Source of the DNA: Planotetraspora sp. A-T 1434
GTDB lineage: Bacteria; Actinomycetota; Actinomycetes; Streptosporangiales; Streptosporangiaceae
Assembly: GCF_025420585.1 (NCBI RefSeq)
Contig: NZ_JAOEGB010000030.1
Location: forward strand, 1-64,000
Length of the DNA: 64,000 bases
Reading direction: 5' to 3'
A program made the translations under genes and the position numbers. Below the pieces are notes generated by a model. The model saw nothing but the letters and a program-made list of their open reading frames with translations. It searched no databases and was not told the DNA's origin. Below, piece by piece: positions 50,859 to 60,216 of the stretch. Position 1 is the stretch's first letter. Every line of letters begins with the position of its first letter.

Positions 50859-51896
50859 GTGAATGAGATCGACAGGCGAACGTTTTCCAAGATGCTCACC
50901 GCAGGGGCGGTCGCGGCTTCACTGCCCATGCTCTCGGGGGCCACGCTCGACAGGAAAGAACCAGCGGTTCTGCCCGGAATCAAGCCGGGAACGAACACGT
51001 CTCCTGGCTCGCTGAAACAGATCAATGCCGGCGTCCTGAACATCGGATACGCGGAAGCGGGCCCCGTCGAAGGTCCTGCGGTGATTCTTCTGCACGGCTG
51101 GCCCTACGACATTCACAGCTATGTCGACGTGGCGCCTTTGCTGGCGGCGGAGGGCTACAGGGTGATCGTCCCGTATCTCCGCGGCCATGGTACGACGCGC
51201 TTCCTCTCAAGCCACACGTTCCGGAATGCGCAGCAGTCGGTGATCGCTCTCGACATCATCGCCCTGATGGACGCCCTCAAGATCGAAAAGGCGATCCTGG
51301 CCGGTTTCGACTGGGGATCGCGGACGGCCGATATCATCGCGGCGCTCTGGCCCGAGCGCTGTAAGGCCCTGGTGTCCGTGACCGGCTATCTGATCACCAA
51401 CCGTGAGAAGAACAAGCTGCCATTGCCACCAAAGGCCGAGTCGGCGTGGTGGTATCAGTATTATTTTGCCACGGAACGGGGCCGGCTCGGCCTCGAGGAG
51501 AACCGGCACGATTTCGCGAGGCTCATCTGGAAGAATGTCTCCCCGACGTGGGACTTCGACGATGCCACTTTCGATCGCACCGCGGCGGCCTTCGACAATC
51601 CTGACTACGTCAGCATCGTGATTCACAACTACCGGTGGCGCCTGAGTCTGGCGAAAGGTGACCCACGATACGACCGTCTCGAAAAGCGACTCGCGGAAGG
51701 TCCTGTCATCGCAGTGCCTACGATCACCCTCGACGGTGAGTTGGATCCCTTTACGCCTGCCGGCGACGGCGCGTCCTATCGCAACAAGTTCTCCGGAAAA
51801 TACGCCCACCGAACTCTGAAGGGCATCGGTCACAACCTGCCGCAGGAAGCACCCGAAGCCTTCGCCGAAGCCGTCGTCGAAGTCGACGGGTTTTGA
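50859..51896 (+). CDS. Tat-exported alpha/beta hydrolase, epoxide hydrolase/dehalogenase type
   Basis: About 345 residues. DRRTFSKMLTAGAVAASLPML is a twin-arginine signal. The hydrolase core has ILLHGWPYDIHSYVDV, PYLRGHGTTRF, and the elbow GFDWGSR with Asp as nucleophile, as in epoxide hydrolases and haloalkane dehalogenases; LDGELDPFTP and IGHNLPQEAPEAF supply the acid and His. The GTG at 50859 abuts AGAAAG, so the exact start is uncertain. Third codon positions are less GC-rich than neighbours, suggesting recent transfer, perhaps from a proteobacterium. Confidence 0.82.
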   Translation: MNEIDRRTFSKMLTAGAVAASLPMLSGATLDRKEPAVLPGIKPGTNTSPGSLKQINAGVLNIGYAEAGPVEGPAVILLHGWPYDIHSYVDVAPLLAAEGYRVIVPYLRGHGTTRFLSSHTFRNAQQSVIALDIIALMDALKIEKAILAGFDWGSRTADIIAALWPERCKALVSVTGYLITNREKNKLPLPPKAESAWWYQYYFATERGRLGLEENRHDFARLIWKNVSPTWDFDDATFDRTAAAFDNPDYVSIVIHNYRWRLSLAKGDPRYDRLEKRLAEGPVIAVPTITLDGELDPFTPAGDGASYRNKFSGKYAHRTLKGIGHNLPQEAPEAFAEAVVEVDGF

Positions 51897-52166
51897 TCGG
51901 CATTAGAGTTACATAACTCCGGCCTTACAGCTCTCTGGCCTCTTTATGCCTTGCGGACTGTCTCACGCCGTCCGCCGCCGGCCGTACGGGTGCGCGACCC
52001 GGTACGCGAGCGCCCGGAAGGTGCGCCCGGCCCGCTTCTGATCTGCGGCGCGACAGGCGTGGACGGCACGTGAAGCAGACGTGCACGAGGTGTCAATGCC
52101 GGGGCGCTTCCATGGGGACGTGATCGGAACGACCGATCGCAGGTGACCCAGGGGGAGTAGCTCCCG
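51897..52166. other. Intergenic region before the NmrA operon
   Basis: The 270 bp contain no recognisable gene. GAGTTA-CA-TAACTC (51906-51919) is a perfect inverted repeat just after the hydrolase stop. At the right end GGGAG-TAG-CTCCC (52153-52165) overlaps the ribosome site of the NmrA gene, so its translation start could be masked by a small hairpin. Confidence 0.4.
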
Positions 52167-53117
52167 ATGACCGACAAGAAGATCATCGCCGTGGTCGGCG
52201 CCACCGGCCAGCAGGGCGGCGGTCTGGCCCGTGCCATCCTCGACGACCCGGCGGGACGGTTCGCCCTCCGCGCGCTCACGCGGCGGCCCGACTCGGACGC
52301 CGCGAAGGCGCTGGCCGACCGCGGCGCCGAGGTCGTGGCCGCGGACGCCGACGACGAGGCCAGTCTGACGAGGGCACTGCAGGGCGCGTACGGCGCCTAC
52401 TTCGTCACCGCGTTCTGGGAGCTCCAGTCCGTAGAGCGTGAGCAGGCCCAGGCCCGCGCGATGGCCGCGGCCGCCAAGGCCGCAGGGCTCCAGCACGTCA
52501 TCTGGTCGACGCTGCCGGACACCCGCAAGCACATCCCGCTCCACGACGATCGCGTGCCGACGCTGCACGGCAAGTACAAGGTGCCGCACTTCGACGGCAA
52601 GGGCGAGGCCGACTCGTTCTTCACCGACGCGGGTGTGCCGACCACGTTCCTGTCCACCACGTTCTACTTCGAGGCGTTCCTCGATCTCTTCCGCCCGGCG
52701 CGCGGTGAGGATGGCACGCTCGCGCTCCACCTCCCGATGGGCGACCGGAGGCTCCCCGGGATCGCGGCCGAGGACATCGGCCGCACCGCGTTCGGCATCT
52801 TCGAGCGCGGCACGGGGCTGGCCGGGCAGACGGTCAACGTCTCCGGCGAGAACCTGACCGGCGAGGAGTACGCCGCGGCGTTCGGCAAGGAACTCGGCGA
52901 GAACGTCGTCTACCGGCCGATGAGCCTGGACGTGGTGCGCGCGATGTCGTTCCCGGGCGCCGACGACGCCGCGAACATGTTCTTCTTCTACGCCGAGCAC
53001 GAGGACGCGTTCGCCGGCGTCCGCGACCCCGAAAAGGTGCGGGAGCTCAACCCGCGGCTGCAGGACTTCGCCACCTGGCTCGCCGCCAACCACGACAAGT
53101 TCGGAGACCTGCGATGA
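52167..53117 (+). CDS. NmrA-family NAD(P)-binding protein
   Basis: A 316-residue atypical short-chain dehydrogenase. IIAVVGATGQQGGGLARAIL is the G-x-x-G-x-x-G dinucleotide site, followed by ALTRRPDS; no Tyr-x-x-x-Lys catalytic pair is obvious (HGKYKVPHFDGKGEAD stands in its place). NmrA/HSCARG proteins often sense NAD(P) redox state or reduce quinones. ATG 52167 follows GGGGGAG, which can pair in a short hairpin. Its stop overlaps the flavin monooxygenase start by 4 bases. Confidence 0.9.
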   Translation: MTDKKIIAVVGATGQQGGGLARAILDDPAGRFALRALTRRPDSDAAKALADRGAEVVAADADDEASLTRALQGAYGAYFVTAFWELQSVEREQAQARAMAAAAKAAGLQHVIWSTLPDTRKHIPLHDDRVPTLHGKYKVPHFDGKGEADSFFTDAGVPTTFLSTTFYFEAFLDLFRPARGEDGTLALHLPMGDRRLPGIAAEDIGRTAFGIFERGTGLAGQTVNVSGENLTGEEYAAAFGKELGENVVYRPMSLDVVRAMSFPGADDAANMFFFYAEHEDAFAGVRDPEKVRELNPRLQDFATWLAANHDKFGDLR

Positions 53118-54196
53118 CAGCCATGCAGTTCGGCATCTTCACGGTTGGCGACATCACGCCCGATCCCACGACCGGGCGCGCTCCGACCGAGTACGAGCGG
53201 ATCAAGCGGTTGGTCGAGATGGCGCTGAAGGCGGAGGAGGTGGGCCTCGACGTCTTCGCGACGGGCGAGCACCACAATCCGCCCTTCATGACGTCCTCGC
53301 CCACCACGATCCTCGGCTACATCGCGGCGCGGACCAGCAAGATCCTGCTGTCGACGTCGACGACGCTGATCACCACCAACGACCCAGTGAAGATCGCCGA
53401 GGATTACGCGACGCTCCAGCACCTCGCGGACGGCCGGATCGACCTGATCATGGGCCGCGGTAACACGGGCCCGGTGTATCCGTGGTTCGGCAAGGACATC
53501 CGCGACGGGATCGCGCTCGCGGTGGAGAACTACGCGCTGCTGCGCCGGTTGTGGCGCGAGGACGTGGTCGACTGGCAGGGCAGGTTCCGCACGCCGCTGC
53601 AGGCGTTCACCTCGACCCCCCGCCCGCTCGACGGCGTGCCGCCGTTCGTCTGGCATGGTTCCATCCGCAGCCCGGAGATCGCCGAGCAAGCCGCCTACTA
53701 CGGCGACGGGTTCTTCCACAACAACGTCCTGCTGCCGATAGAGCACACCCGGCAGATGGTCGACCTGTACCGCACCCGGTTCGAGCACTACGGGCACGGG
53801 CCGGCCGACCAGGCGATCGTCGGGCTCGGCGGGCACGTTTTCATGCGGCGCAATTCCCAGGACGCGATCGCCGAGTTCCGGCCGTACTTCGACAACTCCC
53901 CGGCGTACGGCAACGGGCCGTCGCTCGAGGAGACCATGCGGTACACGCCGCTGGTGGTGGGCAGCCCGCAGGAGGTCATCGACACGACGCTCCAGTTCCG
54001 GGAGCACTTCGGCCACTACCAGCGCCAGCTGTTCAACGTCGACGGCATGGGCCTGCCCCACAAGGCGGTGCTGGAGAATATCGAAATGCTCGGTGAAGAA
54101 GTCGTCCCCGTGCTCCGTAAGGAGTTCGCGGCAGTGCGTCCGGCGCACATCCCGGACCCGCCGACGCACGAGTCACTGAAGGCGGCGAGAGCCTGA
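53114..54196 (+). CDS. Luciferase-like FMN-dependent monooxygenase, CE1758 type
   Basis: A 360-residue LLM-class flavin monooxygenase. MQFGIFTVGDITPDPTTGRAPTEYER and FATGEHHNPPFMTSSP are characteristic; EDYATLQHLADGRIDLIMGRG is the family strand-helix region. The group (named after Corynebacterium CE1758) is regularly paired with a CE1759-type FMN reductase, which is exactly the next gene here and would supply reduced FMN. ATG 53114 overlaps the NmrA stop; its own stop shares a base with the next start (TGATG). Substrate unknown. Confidence 0.92.
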   Translation: MTAMQFGIFTVGDITPDPTTGRAPTEYERIKRLVEMALKAEEVGLDVFATGEHHNPPFMTSSPTTILGYIAARTSKILLSTSTTLITTNDPVKIAEDYATLQHLADGRIDLIMGRGNTGPVYPWFGKDIRDGIALAVENYALLRRLWREDVVDWQGRFRTPLQAFTSTPRPLDGVPPFVWHGSIRSPEIAEQAAYYGDGFFHNNVLLPIEHTRQMVDLYRTRFEHYGHGPADQAIVGLGGHVFMRRNSQDAIAEFRPYFDNSPAYGNGPSLEETMRYTPLVVGSPQEVIDTTLQFREHFGHYQRQLFNVDGMGLPHKAVLENIEMLGEEVVPVLRKEFAAVRPAHIPDPPTHESLKAARA

Positions 54197-54813
54197 TGAA
54201 GCGCACCATCGCCGTTGTGTCCGCCGGGCTCGGCCTCCCGTCGTCGAGCCGGCTGCTCGCCGACCGGCTGGCCGCGGCCACGGAGCGGGAGCTGCGCCAG
54301 TTGGGCGACGAGGCCGAGGTGCGCGTGGTGGAGGTCCGCGACCACGCGCACGACCTGGTCAACAACCTGGTCAGAGGCTACCCGTCCCCGGAGCTCCAGG
54401 ATGCGCTCCACGCGGTGACGGGAGCCGACGGGCTGATCACGGTGACGCCCACGTTCGCCGCCTCCTACAGCGGAATGTTCAAGACGTTCTTCGACGTCCT
54501 CGGCATGATGGACGGCGAGGCGCTGGCGGGCAAGCCGGTGCTGATCAGCGCGACCGGCGGCACCGCGAGGCACTCGCTCGTGCTGGAGCACGCTCTGCGG
54601 CCGTTGTTCACCTATCTGCGGGGTGTGGTGGTGCCGACCTCGGTGTTCGCGGCGCCGGAGGACTGGGGCGGCGCGGCCGCCCCGGACCTGCTGGCCCGCC
54701 GGATCGACCGGGCCGCGGCTCAGCTCGCCGCGGAGATCCACCGGCGAGATGCGCCGGTTGGCCGAGATCCGTTCGAGCCGACGCCGTTCGAAGACCTCCT
54801 CAATGCGGGCTGA
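54196..54813 (+). CDS. NAD(P)H-dependent FMN reductase, CE1759 type
   Basis: A 205-residue flavodoxin-fold reductase. IAVVSAGLGLPSSSRLLADRLA binds the FMN phosphate, and TVTPTFAASYSGMFKTFFDVL is the family FMN/dimer segment; ISATGGTARHSL follows. It supplies FMNH2 to the preceding monooxygenase. ATG 54196 overlaps the preceding stop by one base, so expression is coupled. An AfsR-like regulator starts 68 bp downstream. Confidence 0.92.
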   Translation: MKRTIAVVSAGLGLPSSSRLLADRLAAATERELRQLGDEAEVRVVEVRDHAHDLVNNLVRGYPSPELQDALHAVTGADGLITVTPTFAASYSGMFKTFFDVLGMMDGEALAGKPVLISATGGTARHSLVLEHALRPLFTYLRGVVVPTSVFAAPEDWGGAAAPDLLARRIDRAAAQLAAEIHRRDAPVGRDPFEPTPFEDLLNAG

Positions 54814-54881
54814 CCCGGAATATCGGCCGTACGCCGGCGGTTGCGCCGCTTGAGTGTGCGGTCGGTTCCCGAGGAGGTCTG

Positions 54882-56750
54882 GTGGGCGAACAGCTGCGGT
54901 TCGAGCTGCTCGGTCCGGTGCGTGCCTGGCGCGGGGACGTTGAGATCGATCTTGGCTCCCCGCAGCAGCGGGCGATCCTCGCGATCCTCCTGCTACAGGC
55001 AGGCACGCCCGCCTCGGCCGACCAACTGGTCACGGCGATCTGGGGCGGCGCTCCGCCGCCCGCCGCGATCGGCATGGTCCGCTCGTACGTGTCCCGGCTG
55101 CGCCGCGTGCTCGATCCCGGCCACCCGGCGGCGGTGATCGAGTCGGTCGGCGGCGGCTACGCGGTGCGGGCCGAGGAGCTCGACCTCACCGAGTTCCAGC
55201 GGCAGCTCGGGGTCGCCAGGGAGGCCCGCCGCGCCGGTGACGCGCCCGCCGCGGCGACCGCGCTGCGCACCGCGCTCGATCTGTGGCACGGCACGCCGCT
55301 CGCCGGCGTCAACGGCGAGTACGCCGAATTCGAACGCACCCGGCTCGGGCAGTTGCGGCTCACGGTGATCGAAGACTTGGCGGCGGCTGACATCGAGTCG
55401 GGCAGGCCCGTCGAGGCGGCCGCCGAGCTGGCAGAGGTGATCGCCGAGCAGCCGCTGCGGGAACGGCCACGCGAGCTGCTGATGCTCGCGTTGTACCGGT
55501 CGGGCCGGCAGGCCGACGCGCTCGCCGTGTTCGGGGAGGTCCAGCGGCTGCTCGCCGACGAGCTGGGCCTGGACCCCGGCCCGGACCTGCGGGAGATGCA
55601 GCGGCGGATCCTCGTGTCGGACCCGGCGCTGGCCGCTACCGCCGCCCCGACGCTGGCGGTAACTCCGTCGCGCATCCCCGCGCAGCTGCCGCCGGACCTG
55701 CCGGACTTCGTCGGCCGAGACGAGACGAAATCTCGTATGGCCGACGCACTGACCCCGTCCGGCGCGAGCGTGCCGGTGGTCGGTGTCGAGGGGCTCGCCG
55801 GCATCGGCAAGACCACTCTCGCCGTGCACGTCGGGCATGTGGTCGCCGCGAGCTTCCCAGACGGTCAGCTGTTCGTCGACCTCGGCGCGGCCGGCGAGCC
55901 GCTGGCCGAGCTGTTGCGTGGCGTCGGCGTGCCGTACGCGGGGCTGCCCGAGTCGTTCAGCGAGCGGGTGGCGTTGTGGCGGACGCTGACCACCGGCCGC
56001 CGGCTGCTCGTCGTGCTGGACGACGCCCGCGACACCGAGCAGGTGCGGCCGCTGCTGCCCGGCCCAGGCGGGTCCGCGGTGATGATCACTGCGCGGCAGC
56101 GGCTGTACGGCCTGGCGTACGCGCACTGGCTGAAGCTGGGCGGGCTGAGCGAGGACGACTCGGTCGCCCTGCTGGAACGGCTCATCGGCGTCGAACGGGT
56201 GCGCCCGGAGCAGGCGGACATCCGCGAGATCGTCCGGAACACCGCCGGCCTGCCGCAGGTGCTGCAGGTGGTCGGCGCGCGGGTCGCCGCCCGGCCGGGC
56301 TGGAGCATCGCGGAGGCGAGGCAACGGCTCGCCAGGCCCGAGCCCGGCTCGCCAGTGCTCCCGCCGGACTGCGCGGCCATCGACCGGCCGTACACCTCGG
56401 CGATGGAGCAGCTGTCACCCGCGCAGGCGATGGCGTTCCGCCTGCTCTCCTTGGCGGATCGGCCGGACGTCTCGCTCGCCGCCGCTTCGGCCCTGTTGGA
56501 CCTGCCGCCCGGCGACACCTCGGCGCTGCTGGAGTCCCTCGTGGACATGCACCTGCTGGAGCCTGGCGGCCCGGACCGGTACTACTACCAGGAGCCACTG
56601 TGGAATTTCGCCCGCAGCCGCGCGTTCGCCGACGACGGTCCTGAAGCGAGCCAGGCGGCGCTGACCAGGCTCGCCCGGTTCTACAGCGCGGAGGAGGCTC
56701 GGTTTGGCGCCGGACACCACTTCAATGAGCGACTGCGCCTTCAGATCTAG
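54882..56750 (+). CDS. Short AfsR/SARP-type regulator (BTAD plus NB-ARC, no TPR array)
   Basis: A 622-residue regulator. The OmpR-like winged helix (FELLGPVRAW; SADQLVTAIWGG; RSYVSRLRRVL) is followed by a BTAD ending ELGLDPGPDL, then an NB-ARC ATPase with Walker A VEGLAGIGKTT and LLVVLDDARD. It ends soon after the ATPase helical domain, without the TPR half present in the protein at 10267. GTG 54882 follows GAGGAGG. It probably controls the adjacent flavin genes or the membrane protein 7 bp downstream; targets are not proven. Confidence 0.9.
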   Translation: MGEQLRFELLGPVRAWRGDVEIDLGSPQQRAILAILLLQAGTPASADQLVTAIWGGAPPPAAIGMVRSYVSRLRRVLDPGHPAAVIESVGGGYAVRAEELDLTEFQRQLGVAREARRAGDAPAAATALRTALDLWHGTPLAGVNGEYAEFERTRLGQLRLTVIEDLAAADIESGRPVEAAAELAEVIAEQPLRERPRELLMLALYRSGRQADALAVFGEVQRLLADELGLDPGPDLREMQRRILVSDPALAATAAPTLAVTPSRIPAQLPPDLPDFVGRDETKSRMADALTPSGASVPVVGVEGLAGIGKTTLAVHVGHVVAASFPDGQLFVDLGAAGEPLAELLRGVGVPYAGLPESFSERVALWRTLTTGRRLLVVLDDARDTEQVRPLLPGPGGSAVMITARQRLYGLAYAHWLKLGGLSEDDSVALLERLIGVERVRPEQADIREIVRNTAGLPQVLQVVGARVAARPGWSIAEARQRLARPEPGSPVLPPDCAAIDRPYTSAMEQLSPAQAMAFRLLSLADRPDVSLAAASALLDLPPGDTSALLESLVDMHLLEPGGPDRYYYQEPLWNFARSRAFADDGPEASQAALTRLARFYSAEEARFGAGHHFNERLRLQI

Positions 56751-56757
56751 GGGACAG

Positions 56758-57324
56758 ATGCGGGTATGGCGTTGGTGGTCGGCGGCTGCGCTGCTCGCAC
56801 TCTTCCCCACCATCCTGGCCTGGTTCGGTGGTGAGCTCATCGCGAGTACCGGGCTCTTCTACTCCGACATACAGGTCGTGGACGGGATCGGGATCTATCC
56901 TCTGGCTCAAGCTCTCGGCGTCGGCTACCTGGGCTCTGCGGGCATAACCGCCATGCGGGCGCTCTGGGACACGGAAACAGTCATACTCGCTTTCGCTCTG
57001 CCTGTGCCCGTGATGGGCGTCGCGGCTTTGCTCCGGCGACGGTGGCAGGACCGGATCACCTTGGTCGTGGCCGTCGTACTGGGCGTCCTCGCGGCGATCA
57101 ACGTCGCCGCCAACGTTGTCGGCCCCTGGTCGAGCCTGACCCAGTGCCCACCGAGCGACCTCATGGGCCTGCCTGAGGACTACTCCTGCTACAGGAACGG
57201 CACGGGCGTCGGCATCCCGCCCTTCCTGTACGGCCCCGCGTATGCCTTCGCCGCGTACATTCTGGTCGCCCTTCGCCGTCGAGGCCTCGCCGATGCACCC
57301 CGCGAACCTGCGCGGACACCGTAG
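56758..57324 (+). CDS. Small integral membrane protein, function unknown
   Basis: A 188-residue protein with about five hydrophobic segments (near 7-27, 48-62, 75-95, 101-122 and 155-172). A Cys-containing extracytoplasmic-looking loop QCPPSDLMGLPEDYSC may form a disulfide. ATG 56758 follows AGGGGACAG and lies 7 bp after the AfsR-like stop, so the two are cotranscribed. No family is recognised. Confidence 0.72.
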   Translation: MRVWRWWSAAALLALFPTILAWFGGELIASTGLFYSDIQVVDGIGIYPLAQALGVGYLGSAGITAMRALWDTETVILAFALPVPVMGVAALLRRRWQDRITLVVAVVLGVLAAINVAANVVGPWSSLTQCPPSDLMGLPEDYSCYRNGTGVGIPPFLYGPAYAFAAYILVALRRRGLADAPREPARTP

Positions 57325-57453
57325 TACTCCGCGCCCCTGACCAGCCACGCCACTCTGAACCGAGCGACCCTCGCCCGTGGATGGGTTCCTGCGGGCCTGG
57401 TGGTTGATGGGTCGTCCGATGGCTCGCCACGCGCGGCCTCGCCCATCGCGCAT

Positions 57454-59079
57454 TCATTGACCCGCGCTCACACCCCTGGCTTCGACGGCGGCGTCCAGGG
57501 TTGGGAAGGCCGGGACGCCGGCGAGAGGGCTGTCGACGATCGCGTCGCGGGCGTCGAGGTAGAGGTGGGCGAACATCAGGACGCGGCCACGATGCTCCAC
57601 TCGCCGACGGATGTCGATCAGGGCGTCGATGACGTTGAGCCGCAGCTCGAAGCTGGCAGCCAGGTCGAGGACGAGCGCGTCATGCGCCCGGTCGTCCCGT
57701 GCGAGCTCGGCATCCACCGCCGCGGACAGACGGTCGACGTTGGCGAAGAACAGTTGCCCGTCGGGGCGCAGGATCGTCACCCCGTCCGTGCTGACGAGGT
57801 CGGGGAAACGCTCTATTGCCAGGTAGGCGGTCCCGTCGCGCGTCCGGCCGAGCTCAGAAACCCGCAGTCGGCTCGTGTCGGCGATGAAGATCAGCAATGA
57901 CAGTACGACGGCGATCAGCAACCCCGGGATGAGCGTGAACATCATGACGCCCAGGACGGCCGATCCGGCGACGGCGAAGCCGCGGCGGTCGCGGACCAGG
58001 TACGTCCGCAGGGGATCGAGTGCCAGGAAGGGACGCACCGCCGTGATCACGACTGCGGCGAGCGCCGGCTCGGGCAGCAGCCGGAACGCCGGTGCGAGCG
58101 CCAGGGCGACCAGGAGCAGCAGCGCCGCGCACAGCACCGGCATCCAGCGAGTCCGCCCGCCACCCGCCACGCGCGCCGCGCTGCTCGCCGACGGGCTGCC
58201 GCTGACAGCCAGGCCGCCGAACATCCCGGCGAGCAGGTTCGCGACTCCCGAAGCGATCATCTCGCGGTCCGCGTTCAGCGGCGCCTCGTCGGCGTCGCGC
58301 AGGCGCTCGGCGACCCCGTGGCTGAGCACGAAGACGATCAACGCGAGTCCGGCCGCGGTCGGGACCAGGCCCAGCCACTCCCCCGCGCTCAGCTGAGGCA
58401 GGCGTAACCGTGGGAGGCCCGCTGGCACATCCGCCACATGACGGACTCCGTGCCGCTCCAGTTGCAGCGCGGAGGACGCGGCGGCGGCCACGACCAGGAC
58501 GAGCAGCGTGGCTGGAACCCGGGGCAACCAGGTCTCCAGCACAACCAGCGCGAGCAGCGCGACGAGCCCGGTCGCCAGCGAGGCGAGGTTCCATCGCGGT
58601 ACGGCGTGCACCACATCCCAGGCGCGCACGAAGACGTCGCCGGCACGGGTCTCCACGTCGACCAGCACCGCGACCTGGCGGACGACGATCACCACCGCGA
58701 GCCCGAACAGGAAACCGCGCAGGGCCTCCGGCGCGAGGAAGCGGGCGATGAAACCGCAGCGGAGCAGGCCCGTGACGACCAGCAGTGCGCCGGTCGCCAG
58801 GGCCAGCGCCGCCGCCAGCCTCATCCGTTGCACGGGATCGGGAGACAGGCCGAGCACTGCGGCGGAGGAGATCACCGCGGTGGCGGCGGTGGCGCCGACG
58901 ACGAGCCGCCGGGACCGGCCGAGCACCGCGTACGCGAGCACGCACAGCGGTGCGGCGGCCAGGCCGTAGGCGGGTGGGACCCCTGCGATCTGCGCGAACG
59001 CCACCGTCTCGGGCGCCAGCAGCGCCACGGCGGTCAGCGCGGCGACGATCTCCACCCCGAGGACTTTGGGGACAGGCAT
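57454..59079 (-). CDS. SulP-family anion transporter with C-terminal STAS domain
   Basis: A 541-residue transporter. The N-terminal membrane part has ten or more helices and the SulP marks PETVAFAQIAGVPPAYGLAAA and a FGGLAVSGSPSASSAARVAGG-like central segment. Residues about 425-530 form a cytoplasmic STAS domain (DGVTILRPDGQLFFANVDRL; ALVLDLAASFELRLNVIDAL). Members carry sulfate, bicarbonate or other anions. ATG 59079 follows GGAAAGG. It starts 26 bp after the DUF4331 gene, so the pair is one transcript. Confidence 0.9.
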   Translation of the reverse strand: MPVPKVLGVEIVAALTAVALLAPETVAFAQIAGVPPAYGLAAAPLCVLAYAVLGRSRRLVVGATAATAVISSAAVLGLSPDPVQRMRLAAALALATGALLVVTGLLRCGFIARFLAPEALRGFLFGLAVVIVVRQVAVLVDVETRAGDVFVRAWDVVHAVPRWNLASLATGLVALLALVVLETWLPRVPATLLVLVVAAAASSALQLERHGVRHVADVPAGLPRLRLPQLSAGEWLGLVPTAAGLALIVFVLSHGVAERLRDADEAPLNADREMIASGVANLLAGMFGGLAVSGSPSASSAARVAGGGRTRWMPVLCAALLLLVALALAPAFRLLPEPALAAVVITAVRPFLALDPLRTYLVRDRRGFAVAGSAVLGVMMFTLIPGLLIAVVLSLLIFIADTSRLRVSELGRTRDGTAYLAIERFPDLVSTDGVTILRPDGQLFFANVDRLSAAVDAELARDDRAHDALVLDLAASFELRLNVIDALIDIRRRVEHRGRVLMFAHLYLDARDAIVDSPLAGVPAFPTLDAAVEARGVSAGQ

Positions 59080-59105
59080 CTTGCACCTTTCCGCCGGCCC
59101 CGCGC

Positions 59106-60134
59106 CTATCGCTCGGACGCCGGGATGATGTAGGGGAATACCTCCTGGCTGCGCTTGAGGTCGCCGGCCTTCAGGCCACCGGGAATGCCGGAGTTCGTCG
59201 CGAGCGAGAACATGATCTCGGCCGCGTTGTCGGCGAGCCGGCGACCGTTGAACTTCGCGAACCCGAACAGCGCCGGCGTTCCCACCACGTAGCCCAGCAG
59301 GTCGGGGACGATGCGGCCGACGAGGTTCGCGGCGTACACCTCCGGGCGGTCGGAGGTGCCCCGGCGGCGTACCACCGAAGCCACCAACTCGTAGATGGCC
59401 GAGCCGTAGTTGGCGGCGTCGTGGGCAGGGTGGGTCTCGTTGGCATGGCTCGCCGCGTCGGTGTCAGCGTCGCGGAAGAGCGGCCAGATCATCGGCAGGC
59501 CGGTGCGCCCCACCTGCCGCCAGCCGCCCGCGTCGGTGGCCAGCTTGCTGGTGCTCCACGTCGCGATCTGCCGTCCCTCGTGCAACTCCCCGGCGGCGAA
59601 CGGCACCGTGAGCACGATCGAGTAGACCGTCGACCCGGCGAACGTGTCGTTGGCGACGCCGTCCACCCAATGGGTGAGGTCGGCGTCCCCGCCGTGCAGG
59701 ATCGTCTGGTCGACGGCATCCAGCTGGGTCAGGTCCAGATAGAACGGATCGACGGCCTCTCCGGCCCAGACCCGGCCCCCCTCCTCCGTGGTCAGCGTCT
59801 GGCCGGTGCGTCCCCGGGCGATCACGGTCCCGTCAGCCGTGTCATCGCCTGCCGCGGCGCCGGTCAGCCGCTCTACGCTGAAGGGCTGCGTGCCGTCCTC
59901 CGCGCGGCCGAAGGCGAACCGGTAAGTGATGTCCTCCCTCGTGCGGCCGTCCAGGTGGATCTTGAACTCGTAGCGGGCCTCGGGGTGGAACGGCTCGGCA
60001 TGCCCGTCCTTGGCAAGCGACGTCCGCACGTTCATGATCAGCACCGTGCTCGCGTCGGCGTCGAACACGTACTGGTCGGTGATGTTCAGCCGTGGGTCCT
60101 GCCGGGCGAGCGGGGAGTCAAGGTGGTGGGACAT
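59106..60134 (-). CDS. DUF4331 family protein
   Basis: A 342-residue protein opening MSHHLDSPLARQDPRLNITD, the signature of DUF4331, with YVFDADASTVLIMNV and later RPEVYAANLVGRIVPDLLGY. No signal peptide is seen, so it is cytoplasmic as read. The family function is unknown. ATG 60134 follows AAAAGGAGAAC and is far better than the upstream frame. It lies between a cupin gene and a SulP transporter on the same strand, suggesting a shared anion or small-molecule role. Confidence 0.88.
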   Translation of the reverse strand: MSHHLDSPLARQDPRLNITDQYVFDADASTVLIMNVRTSLAKDGHAEPFHPEARYEFKIHLDGRTREDITYRFAFGRAEDGTQPFSVERLTGAAAGDDTADGTVIARGRTGQTLTTEEGGRVWAGEAVDPFYLDLTQLDAVDQTILHGGDADLTHWVDGVANDTFAGSTVYSIVLTVPFAAGELHEGRQIATWSTSKLATDAGGWRQVGRTGLPMIWPLFRDADTDAASHANETHPAHDAANYGSAIYELVASVVRRRGTSDRPEVYAANLVGRIVPDLLGYVVGTPALFGFAKFNGRRLADNAAEIMFSLATNSGIPGGLKAGDLKRSQEVFPYIIPASER

Positions 60135-60216
60135 GACAGTTCTCCTTTTGCGTGTACGGCATGCGGGGCGATTCGAACTGGGCGGCGGGTCGGCTGCCCA
60201 GGTCACGGGTGATGGC

